Below are positions 47,100-54,995 of a stretch of DNA of 64,000 nucleotides, in pieces. Position numbers and translations under genes: made by a program. The stretch's first letter is position 1; each line of letters begins with the position of its first letter. The stretch comes from an uncultured Draconibacterium sp. Lineage in GTDB: Bacteria; Bacteroidota; Bacteroidia; Bacteroidales; Prolixibacteraceae. The stretch is taken from the NCBI GenBank assembly GCA_947492175.1, contig CANLMQ010000009.1, positions 124,001 through 188,000 of the forward strand, read 5' to 3'. Under the pieces are notes generated by a model. The model saw only the letters and a program-made list of their open reading frames with translations. It was not told the DNA's origin and searched no databases.

Positions 47100-47120
47100 A
47101 ATCTTATTCTAGATAAGATT
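47100..47120. promoter_or_regulatory. Perfect 8-bp palindrome before an oxidoreductase gene
   Basis: AATCTTAT (47100-47107) and ATAAGATT (47113-47120) enclose TCTAG. It ends 18 bases before the ATG of the next gene. It could be an operator or a hairpin in the mRNA leader. There is no T-run, so it is not an intrinsic terminator. Confidence 0.35.
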
Positions 47121-47138
47121 ATAAAATGTTAGAATTTG

Positions 47139-48236
47139 ATGAAACGAAGATTATTTTTTAAAAATATTTCGACTGCAATACCGGCTTCTGTTTTTATGCC
47201 AGTTGTTGTCCCTTCTTCAATTTTAGGTAATAGTATTCAGAATAATGATATAACAAACATTGCAGCTGATACTTCAACTCCTAAAAACGTAAGCGCTCCT
47301 AATGGTTTGCGAATTGGTATGATTGGTCTGGATACTTCCCATTGTATTGCATTTACAAAGGCATTTAATGCGCCAAATGCAGATAACGACTTTGGCGGGT
47401 TTAAGGTAATAGCTGCCTGGCCAACTACTGGCAGCCATGATATTCCGGCAAGTATCGACAGGTTGGCAGGCTTTACAGAGCAGGTTAAACAACAAGGCGT
47501 TGAGATAGTTAATTCGATAGAGGAGCTTATAGAAACGGTAGATGTGATTCTTTTAGAGACGATTGACGGCCGAAAACATCTGGAATATGCTTTGCCGGTT
47601 ATCAAGGCGGGTAAGCGAATGTTTATCGACAAGCCAATGACGGCATCTCTGTCTGATGCCATGATAATATTTAAGGCAGCAAAACATTACAATACCCCTG
47701 TTTTTTCGTCATCATCACTCCGGTATATCTCTGGAATGAATAAGGTAAGAAATGGCACCTTTGGAAAAGTTAACGGTGCGATTACCTATAGTCCTGCAAT
47801 AATAGAGAAAAGTCACCCTGATTTGTTCTGGTATGGCATTCATGGTGTAGAAATTTTATTCGCTGCCATGGGTGAAGGGTGTAAAATGGTTAGTAGGATT
47901 TCAACCAATGATACAGATGTGGTGTCAGGAGTCTGGGAAGATAATCGGATCGGCACCTTTCATGGTATGCGTACAGAAAAGAAAGGATATGGTGGAACAG
48001 TGTTTTGTGAAAAGGAAATTAAATCGCTTGGTCCTTACATTGGCTATAATTCTTTATTAAAAGAAATTGTCGACTTTTTTAAAACAGGAATAGTACCGGT
48101 AGCCCCCGAAGAAACACTAGATATACTTTCCTTCATGGTAGCAGCTGACGAGAGCAAAAAAAGAGGAGGAATTCCTGTTTCTGTAAATGATATATTGGAA
48201 CAAGCAAGCAATAAAATAAAAGACTGGAAATATTGA
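47139..48236 (+). CDS. Gfo/Idh/MocA-family oxidoreductase-like protein, exported
   Basis: This is a 365-residue protein with a leader MKRRLFFKNIS that resembles a Tat signal; ATG 47139 is preferred over the in-frame TTG at 47136. The nucleotide-binding motif reads RIGMIGLDTSH, different from the usual GxGxxG, and EKP is DKP (MFIDKPMTAS). HPDLFWYGIHGVEILFAAMG supplies the His block. It is shorter than the other two exported members at 8788 and 48265, and the weaker glycine motif leaves open whether it binds NAD(P) tightly. The next gene starts 28 bp after it. Confidence 0.82.
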   Translation: MKRRLFFKNISTAIPASVFMPVVVPSSILGNSIQNNDITNIAADTSTPKNVSAPNGLRIGMIGLDTSHCIAFTKAFNAPNADNDFGGFKVIAAWPTTGSHDIPASIDRLAGFTEQVKQQGVEIVNSIEELIETVDVILLETIDGRKHLEYALPVIKAGKRMFIDKPMTASLSDAMIIFKAAKHYNTPVFSSSSLRYISGMNKVRNGTFGKVNGAITYSPAIIEKSHPDLFWYGIHGVEILFAAMGEGCKMVSRISTNDTDVVSGVWEDNRIGTFHGMRTEKKGYGGTVFCEKEIKSLGPYIGYNSLLKEIVDFFKTGIVPVAPEETLDILSFMVAADESKKRGGIPVSVNDILEQASNKIKDWKY

Positions 48237-48264
48237 CTAAACTTTAAAACTATATAAAAATCAA

Positions 48265-49641
48265 ATGAAAAGAAGACTATTCTTAAAACATATAAGCGCA
48301 GCAGGTACAGGAGTCATATTAATTCCAACTATTGTGCCTTCCTCAGTTTTTGGGAAGAATGCACCCAGCAATAAAATTAACATTGGTCAAATTGGTTGTG
48401 GTCGGATTGCCCGTACTCACGATATGGTAGAGACGCTTAATTTAGATTCTGCGAGGTTTGTTGCTGTTTGCGACCTGGACTGCAACAGGGTGAAAGACGG
48501 TAAAAAACTGGTGGAAGATTTTTATCATAAAAAAACCGGAAGTCGGAATTATGTTGATGTAAAAATGTACGAGGATTATAAAGAGATGCTTATGGAATCC
48601 GATATCGATGCGGTAATCATCAGCACTCCTGACCACTGGCATGCACAGCTGGCAATAGAGGCAGCATTGAAGGGCAAAGATATTTATATGCAGAAACCGA
48701 ATTCGTTATCGGTTGTTGAAGGGCGTTTGCTGAGTGATGTTGTAAACCGACAGGGAGTAATATTACAGGTGGGAACACAGGTAAGGTCGAGCCAGCCTCA
48801 ATTCAGAAGAGCTGCTGAACTTGTGCGAAATGGACGCATTGGTAAGTTACATACTGTAAAGTTAAGTTTCCCGGGTGATCCCTCAGGTCCTGATTTCAAA
48901 GAAATGCCGGTTCCCGCTAATCTTAACTACGACATGTGGTTAGGTTCGACCCCCGAAGTTCCTTATTCCGAAATGGGTGTTCACCCCCAGAAGGGTTATG
49001 ATCGTCCCGGTTGGTTGAGACGTGAGCAATTCGGAGCCGGGATGATTACCGGTTGGGGGCAGCATCAGTTTGATTTGGCTAATTGGGCAATGGACACCGA
49101 ATATACGGGCCCTCTTTCTGTTGAGGCGGTGGCAAATTTTCCTAAAAGTGGTTTGTGGGATGTACATGGTGATTTTATGGTAAAAATGGAATATGCCAAC
49201 GATCTGACTGTTTATGCAAATTCCGAAACTCCTGTCGTAATTAGGTACGAAGGTACGGAAGGATGGATTGAAGTATTTCGGGGCAATATCGCAGTAACCA
49301 ATAGTGATCCTGTTTCGCCACAAGCCCGTGAGGTTTTGAATGCCAGTGATCCTAAAATCCTTACTTCAGAGATAAAAGACAATGAAATACACCTATATAA
49401 GAGCGATGATCATCATAAAAACTGGCTCGATTGTATAAAAACAAGGGAACAACCCATTACGCCTGTTGAGGTAGGGCACAGGGCCTGTAGTGTTTGCCTG
49501 GTTAGTTATATTGCCATGAAACTCGACAGAAAGTTATATTGGGACCCGGAGAAAGAACGATTTAAAAACGATGATGAAGCTAACTCAATGCTTTCCCGCT
49601 CTCAGCGGTATCCTTATGGAACCAATTATATTCAATTATAA
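48265..49641 (+). CDS. Gfo/Idh/MocA-family oxidoreductase, Tat-exported
   Basis: This is a 458-residue protein with a Tat-type leader (MKRRLFLKHISAAG). The Rossmann motif is GQIGCGRIARTH; STPDHWHAQLA and MQKPNSLSVVEG follow, the latter with Gln in place of Glu of EKP. NYDMWLGSTPEVPY and GMITGWGQHQFDLANWAMDTEY hold the presumed catalytic His. It is a paralogue of the protein at 8788, sharing the GKNAPSN linker. Related exported enzymes include NAD-dependent glycosidases such as GH109, so it could oxidise or cleave a glycoside. It is followed after 8 bp by the NagA-like gene. Confidence 0.9.
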   Translation: MKRRLFLKHISAAGTGVILIPTIVPSSVFGKNAPSNKINIGQIGCGRIARTHDMVETLNLDSARFVAVCDLDCNRVKDGKKLVEDFYHKKTGSRNYVDVKMYEDYKEMLMESDIDAVIISTPDHWHAQLAIEAALKGKDIYMQKPNSLSVVEGRLLSDVVNRQGVILQVGTQVRSSQPQFRRAAELVRNGRIGKLHTVKLSFPGDPSGPDFKEMPVPANLNYDMWLGSTPEVPYSEMGVHPQKGYDRPGWLRREQFGAGMITGWGQHQFDLANWAMDTEYTGPLSVEAVANFPKSGLWDVHGDFMVKMEYANDLTVYANSETPVVIRYEGTEGWIEVFRGNIAVTNSDPVSPQAREVLNASDPKILTSEIKDNEIHLYKSDDHHKNWLDCIKTREQPITPVEVGHRACSVCLVSYIAMKLDRKLYWDPEKERFKNDDEANSMLSRSQRYPYGTNYIQL

Positions 49642-49649
49642 GGCAAAAT

Positions 49650-50894
49650 ATGATAATAACTGAAGTTGATACTTATCAAAAGAAATTCATTTTGTCAGGA
49701 ATTTTAATAGTTTTTTGTATTCTTTTACAGGCTCAGGAAACCATAGTCGGATTGAATTATTATGACCATTCTCCGGTTACTGTTGAAATAAGCGATGGAA
49801 TAATCAGGAAGATAACCCGGCTGGACAAACTTCCTGATGGTGTTCCACATGTGTACATTGCCCCCGGATTGATCGACAACCAGGTAAATGGATTTGCCGG
49901 TGTAACTTTTGCCCTTGGAAGTGGAGAGCTTACTCCGGATGGCGTAAGAAAGGCCACAAAAGAACTCTGGAAATATGGCGTAACAACCTATTTCCCGACA
50001 CTCACTACTAACAGCCGGGAACTCTTTTTTAAAAACCTTTCAATATTAAGGGAGGTAAAGAACGATAAAAGTTTGTATGGCTCCATTGCAGGAATCCATC
50101 TGGAAGGTCCTTACATTAACCCGGAAGATGGTTACCGGGGAGCACACCCGAAGGAGTATGTTCGTTTACCTGACTGGGATGAGTTTATGGAATTCAGGGA
50201 GGCCTCCGGAAATAATATTTTACAAATAACGGTAGCTCCAGAAATGGAAGGAGCGCTCGATTTTATTGAGAAATGCAGTAGAGATGGAATTGTAGTGGGG
50301 TTGGGGCATCACAATGCGCCCGCCGAAAAAATTACAGCAGCCATTGCCCGCGGAGCAAAAATTTCTACACACCTGGGTAACGGGGCCGCTGGAATTGTTA
50401 ACAGGCACTACAATCCATTTTGGTCGCAGCTGGCAGACGATCGTTTGAATATCAGCATAATTTGCGATGGATTCCACCTCCCTGGGGAAGTTATTTCTGT
50501 CTTTTATAAAACAAAAGGAGCGAAAAGAGTAATTCTGACGTCGGATGTTACCAGTTACGGTAGTCTTCCCCAGGGAGATTATACCACGGACGAAGGCCAT
50601 TCGATTCAGATAACAAAGGAAGGAAAGTTATGGAACAATGACCAGAATGGACTTTATGGTTCCGCTTCAGCTATTACAAAAAGTGTAGGGCATATTATGA
50701 AAGTAACGGGTTGTTCACTTGCCGAATCTATACAAATGTCCAGTACCAACCCGGCCCGTCTTTATGGGCTGTATGACCGGGGAACGTTGGAGCCCAGGAA
50801 ACGTGCCGATCTCATCGTATTTACCCTTGAAAACTTCAATTTAAAAGTCCGGCAAACTTGGGTGGAAGGGAATTTAGTTTATGAGAAAAAATGA
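49650..50894 (+). CDS. nagA: NagA-like N-acetylglucosamine-6-phosphate deacetylase with a signal peptide
   Basis: This is a 414-residue amidohydrolase. NagA marks: APGLIDNQVNGFAGV (Q-x-N in place of H-x-H, as in E. coli NagA), GIHLEGPYINP (metal-binding Glu152), GLGHHNAP and STHLGNGAAG (His ligands) and ILTSDVTSYGS (catalytic Asp). Unusually, it begins with about 28 extra residues having a KK pair, the core FILSGILIVFCILL and a QAQ cleavage site like other exported proteins here. NagA normally works in the cytosol on a phosphorylated sugar, so an exported form would act on another N-acetyl sugar. The ATG at 49650 is preceded by AAGG, and no other good start lies near the domain. Confidence 0.88.
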   Translation: MIITEVDTYQKKFILSGILIVFCILLQAQETIVGLNYYDHSPVTVEISDGIIRKITRLDKLPDGVPHVYIAPGLIDNQVNGFAGVTFALGSGELTPDGVRKATKELWKYGVTTYFPTLTTNSRELFFKNLSILREVKNDKSLYGSIAGIHLEGPYINPEDGYRGAHPKEYVRLPDWDEFMEFREASGNNILQITVAPEMEGALDFIEKCSRDGIVVGLGHHNAPAEKITAAIARGAKISTHLGNGAAGIVNRHYNPFWSQLADDRLNISIICDGFHLPGEVISVFYKTKGAKRVILTSDVTSYGSLPQGDYTTDEGHSIQITKEGKLWNNDQNGLYGSASAITKSVGHIMKVTGCSLAESIQMSSTNPARLYGLYDRGTLEPRKRADLIVFTLENFNLKVRQTWVEGNLVYEKK

Positions 50895-51011
50895 AACTAC
50901 AAGCGGGTATAGTGAAGTTTGTGGCACAATCCGGTATCGGGAATTCGTTGTTTTTTGATTTGAATATTGATTATTTACTGAGTTGAAATAATTCGATATA
51001 ATATAGTTTTT

Positions 51012-52247
51012 ATGAATAAAATATACAAGAAAATAGCTGTTGCTCTGGCAGCAGTGGGGTCTGGCCTTTTTCTTATTGAATACAATATTGGTACGGGCAG
51101 TGTTACTACCATGGCCAAAACAGGTGCCGAACATGGCATGGAACTGTTCTGGGCGCTGGTATTGTCGTGCATTTTTACTTTTATCCTGATGGTGGCCTAC
51201 GGTAAGGTAACTCTGGTTACCGGGAAAACAGCTTTGTTCAATATTAAGAATGGATTCAGGCATGGCTGGATACTTGCCTTGTATATTCTTTTGGCGCTGG
51301 TGATTGGAGAGTTTCTTGCTTTGATGGGATTGATGGGCATTGTGGCAGACCTGGCTCAGGAAGGATTACGGTTGATTTTTGGTGATACTATTGTTCATCA
51401 GGGATGGATAATACTATCCTTTGCCATACTTTCCTGTGGGCTGGTTTGGTTTGGGAAATATAAGACCTTTGAAAAGGTCCTTACCTTTTTTGTCATTTTA
51501 ATGGGGCTTTCCTTTATCCTGGTTTTTTTTATGTTGCGTCCGGATTTTTCGGCTATGGCAAAAGGATTAGTCCCCGGTATCCCGGATACACCCGGGACTT
51601 TCGGATTGGTAGCTGCCATTGCAGGTACAACTTGTTCGGCAGCGGTATTTATTATGCGCAACACCGTAGTGGCAGAAAAGGGCTTGACAATAAAAAATCT
51701 GAAAAATGAAAAAAAAGATGCATTTGTATCTGCCTCTATGATGCTTCTTCTTAGTGGGGTAATTATGGCAGTTGCTGCAGGAACATTGCATATTATGGGA
51801 TTGAAATTGGACAATACTGTGGAAATGGTGAAGCTTTTCGAGCCGATTGGCGGGAATGTGGCAGCCTTTATCCTGATTTTGGGAATTGTAGGTGCAGGGC
51901 TATCTTCCATGTTTCCAATCCTGCTAATTGCTCCGTGGCTTATCGCTGATTACTCGGGCAAATCCAGAAACATTCATTCATATCAATCGCGTCTGTTGGT
52001 TGTGCTTGCACTGTCTTTTACTTTTGGCTCGGTTTTTCTTGACCAACGCCCACCCGCACTAATGGTATTTTCTATGGCCTTCCAGGCATGCATTCTGCCG
52101 GCAGTAGCCATTCCCATTTTAATCCTGATGAACTGTAAAAAACTGATGAAAAAAAATAGAGCTAAATTTATTGAAAATACAGGTGTTGTGTCTGTTATCC
52201 TTTTTTCGTTTCTGACAACCTGGTTCGCCATAACTGAATTATTCTGA
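51012..52247 (+). CDS. Nramp-fold membrane transporter lacking metal-binding motifs
   Basis: This is an inner-membrane protein of 411 residues with about 11 membrane segments. The first part (GSGLFLIEYNIGTGSVTTMAKTGAEHGMELFWALVLSCIFTF) and VTLVTGKTALF match the Nramp family in pattern. Nramp metal transporters carry DPGN in TM1 and MPH in TM6; here those places read NIGTG (about residues 25-29) and SAAVF (about 208-212). The metal ligands are therefore missing and another substrate is likely. It lies 117 bp after the NagA-like gene and 145 bp before nagB, which suggests uptake of an amino sugar or a related product. Confidence 0.68.
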   Translation: MNKIYKKIAVALAAVGSGLFLIEYNIGTGSVTTMAKTGAEHGMELFWALVLSCIFTFILMVAYGKVTLVTGKTALFNIKNGFRHGWILALYILLALVIGEFLALMGLMGIVADLAQEGLRLIFGDTIVHQGWIILSFAILSCGLVWFGKYKTFEKVLTFFVILMGLSFILVFFMLRPDFSAMAKGLVPGIPDTPGTFGLVAAIAGTTCSAAVFIMRNTVVAEKGLTIKNLKNEKKDAFVSASMMLLLSGVIMAVAAGTLHIMGLKLDNTVEMVKLFEPIGGNVAAFILILGIVGAGLSSMFPILLIAPWLIADYSGKSRNIHSYQSRLLVVLALSFTFGSVFLDQRPPALMVFSMAFQACILPAVAIPILILMNCKKLMKKNRAKFIENTGVVSVILFSFLTTWFAITELF

Positions 52248-52392
52248 TATCAAGGAGAAAAAAGCAATACTAGAAATAGATGAGAGGAGAGTGAATATAA
52301 GAATGCAAGAGGTCTGGCTTTTGTATTGTCACGTACCAGAAACTTCTATAAAAAGCAAATTGTACCACATTTAATTAATACCACAGCTTAAA

Positions 52393-53159
52393 ATGAAAAT
52401 TACCGAATTTCAAAAAGAAAAACTTAAAGTAAAAGTATATCAGGAAGAGGAGGAAATAGCTTCCGAAGCAGCATATTTTGTTGCTAGTCAGTTAGAATTG
52501 GCTATCAGGATGAAGGGGAGTGCTAATCTTATTGTTGGCACAGGAGGATCTCAACTTTCTTTTTTTAGGCATTTACTTCGTCAAAATATCGAATGGGGAA
52601 AAATCAATCTTTTTCACCTTGATGAATATAAAGGGATGCCTGACACTCATCCGGCAAGCTTCAGAAGGTTTCTGAAAGACAGAGTACTTGATCAAATAAA
52701 ACCCAAAAAGTTTTTTTTCTGAATGGGGATGCACCCGACACCGAAGCAGAAATTATACGTTATGAGAACCTTTTAAAAGAGAATCCTGTAGATGTGGCTT
52801 GTATCGGTATTGGCGAAAACGGGCACATTGCCTTTAATGACCCGCCGGTGGCGGATTTTAATGATCCAAGATTGGTGAAGGTAGTTCAGCTTGAAGAGGC
52901 CTGCCGTAAGCAGCAACTAGGCGAAGGTTGGTTCCCTAAATTGGAAGATGTTCCCAAAGAAGCTATAACACTAACAGTTACTGCAATAATGAGCTGTAAA
53001 ACTATCAGTTGTGTGGTTCCTGATGAACGAAAGGCTCAGGCTGTTTATAATACCTTAATCAAGGAAATTACTACCGCATGCCCGGCAACAATCTTGAGAA
53101 ACCATCCGAATTCTGTTTTATTTCTGGATAGTCAGTCTTTTTCAAAGGTTAGTGTGTAA
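52393..53159 (+). pseudogene. nagB: Glucosamine-6-phosphate deaminase (nagB), frameshifted at a T8 run
   Basis: NagB converts glucosamine-6-phosphate to fructose-6-phosphate and ammonia. The first frame runs from ATG 52393 (IVGTGGSQ, FHLDEYKGMPDTHPASF) and stops at 52722 just after KKFFF. From CTG at 52719 another frame continues in perfect family sequence (LNGDAPDTEAEI, CIGIGENGHIAFNDPP) to 53159. The break is at eight T (52711-52718); nine T would restore one protein of 255 residues, the normal length. It may be a real mutation, a homopolymer sequencing error, or a site of transcriptional slippage that still yields some full-length enzyme. All family blocks remain, which argues for a recent event or an error. 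Confidence 0.85.
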
Positions 53160-53361
53160 CTTTTATAATGAGGTCGTGTAAATAATTGTGTCATGCTGTA
53201 ATTGTAATAACTATTGATATTAATTCTTTTTTGTACTAAAAACCGCTGGCTAAGCTATTTATTTTAAGTACGATAAGACAATAGAAAAGTAAAAAAAAAG
53301 GTAGGGTAAAATGTTTTTCATTCGGATATGTAGATAGAAACAAAAACTAAAAAAATCGACC

Positions 53362-54618
53362 ATGAAAAAACTTTTACTTACTCTCCTTATTACAGGATTA
53401 TTTGTTTGGTTTTATCAACCGTCTTTCGCTGCAGAAATAGATTGGCAGAAACCTGAGATGCAAAGCACAAATGCTTACAATGCAAGTTTCCATCCCAATT
53501 ACTTTGTTATGGACTATCAAAATCAACTTGATTCTATGGTTCAGTTTAAGTATTATGGGAATGACTCTTCTTATCAGTATAAAATTCAGTATAAAAATAG
53601 CGTTGTTGGAAATCAGACGGTTCGGGAAGCTATTCAGTATGAGTGGCAAAATGGCTGGCAGGAAAAGATTAAAAATGAGTACACTTATAATTCAGAAGGT
53701 GAACTTGCTAAAAGTGCTGATTATATAATGGATACGATAACTGCTCAATGGCAACAAACCATTAAGAATATGTATGGATATAAGAATGGTAAAAAAGATA
53801 ACAATGTCACACAACAAATGGACTCTGTATCTCATGCGTGGAAGAATTCTTTAAAATATGAATATAAGTATAACAACGGCGATTCTGTCACCCAGAAATT
53901 TATGTATTCCTGGAATGATGAAGCTAATGAGTGGGAAAATCAGTACAAGTACGAATATTATTACAACAATTTAAACTGCCAGGATTCCAGTTTTCAATAC
54001 CAGTGGGACAGTCTGGCAAATCAATGGGAAAGACAATACAAATATGAGTTTCAGTATAACATTAACAATCAGCTAGAAAAACAATATCAGTTTTGTTATG
54101 ATAGTATAGAAGCTCAATGGGATTCATGCGCGTGTAATCTTTATGAATATGAAAATGAGTATTTATACAAACATGAGTATTGCATATACGACAGTATAAA
54201 TAACGAATGGGATTATGAATGGAAACATGAATACTTCTATAATAGTGAAGGTGAGATTAAACAGTTACATCGGTACAAACATTCCAGTTTGAAAAGTACA
54301 GCCTCCGACTGGGAACTCGATACAAAAGACTTCTACTTTTATTCGTACGAAGTTACTGGAATTACCGATACAGAAAATCTTGCCATGCAAGAAATAAGTA
54401 TATATCCTAATCCCGCTTCAGAACAACTAGTTCTTGAATTGGTAGATATTGAAAACTGCAGATTACAAATAATAGATATTACCGGAAAGTGTCTTAAACA
54501 GTATTTAATTCGTTCTAACAAAACAGTAATTTCGTTAACACAGTTTAAACCCGGAGCCTATTTCTTTGTCATCGATAATGGGATAAGCAAAAGGGCTAAT
54601 AAGGTGATTGTACAGTAG
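53362..54618 (+). CDS. Repeat protein with type IX secretion sorting domain
   Basis: This is a 418-residue secreted protein. After a signal peptide ending at SFAAE it has about eight degenerate repeats of some 30-35 residues rich in Tyr, Trp, Asn and Gln, with the theme W-x(4)-KYEYxYNN-x(8)-Y-x-WDS. The last 80 residues form a type IX secretion sorting domain (ISIYPNPASEQLVLEL, IIDITGKCLKQY, FKPGAYFFVI, KVIVQ). It should be secreted and fixed to the cell surface. The repeats resemble those of other Bacteroidota surface proteins of unknown role. It stands alone, 202 bp after nagB, so a link to the PULs is unproven. Confidence 0.85.
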   Translation: MKKLLLTLLITGLFVWFYQPSFAAEIDWQKPEMQSTNAYNASFHPNYFVMDYQNQLDSMVQFKYYGNDSSYQYKIQYKNSVVGNQTVREAIQYEWQNGWQEKIKNEYTYNSEGELAKSADYIMDTITAQWQQTIKNMYGYKNGKKDNNVTQQMDSVSHAWKNSLKYEYKYNNGDSVTQKFMYSWNDEANEWENQYKYEYYYNNLNCQDSSFQYQWDSLANQWERQYKYEFQYNINNQLEKQYQFCYDSIEAQWDSCACNLYEYENEYLYKHEYCIYDSINNEWDYEWKHEYFYNSEGEIKQLHRYKHSSLKSTASDWELDTKDFYFYSYEVTGITDTENLAMQEISIYPNPASEQLVLELVDIENCRLQIIDITGKCLKQYLIRSNKTVISLTQFKPGAYFFVIDNGISKRANKVIVQ

Positions 54619-54995
54619 TATCATTTGTCTTGGAGCTTATTTCGAGTAATTTATAGCCCTATTCCTAGTAATAAACCAGAAGCATTTCTCAAATTGGGTG
54701 GATAAAGTTCTTTTTGTTTGATCTATATTTGGGTAGCCCATAAAAAAGGAGAGCTAATTTGACTCTCCTCTGTGCCCAGTAAAGGATGATTTTGTATTTT
54801 CTTATGTTTTTAAAATCAGTTTCTTATAGGAACCAGAAGATTTTGTTTTCGGTAAAGTCTCTCTTATGTTTCAACTATATGATTTTTTAAATCAGATATA
54901 CAAAAATGGATTAATATTCAGTTTTAATTATAACAGGATTGCATTCCATACCAGAGTATTCAATCTAAATCCTGAAAAATTGATTACGTTTTATT
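54619..54995. other. 377-base convergent intergenic region
   Basis: This lies between the convergent T9SS repeat protein and the regulator gene. Apart from the minus-strand terminator at 54741-54769 I see no clear feature. An open frame at 54866-55054 on the plus strand runs into the regulator and has no family marks. Confidence 0.6.
54741..54769 (-). terminator. Intrinsic terminator for the hybrid regulator gene
   Basis: AGGAGAG (54747-54753) and CTCTCCT (54763-54769) form a perfect 7-bp stem with a 9-base loop. On the minus strand it is followed by a run of six to seven T (54741-54747). It lies about 230 bases after the regulator stop codon. Confidence 0.7.

Noticed and set aside
51398..51910. 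170-codon open frame on the minus strand opposite the Nramp-like gene
   Set aside because: It lies wholly inside a clear membrane-protein gene and its translation shows no domain; it is a shadow of the real frame.
52794..53159. Second half of nagB as a separate gene
   Set aside because: The sequence before its GTG continues the NagB match in the same frame back to 52719, so it is the rest of one gene after a frameshift.
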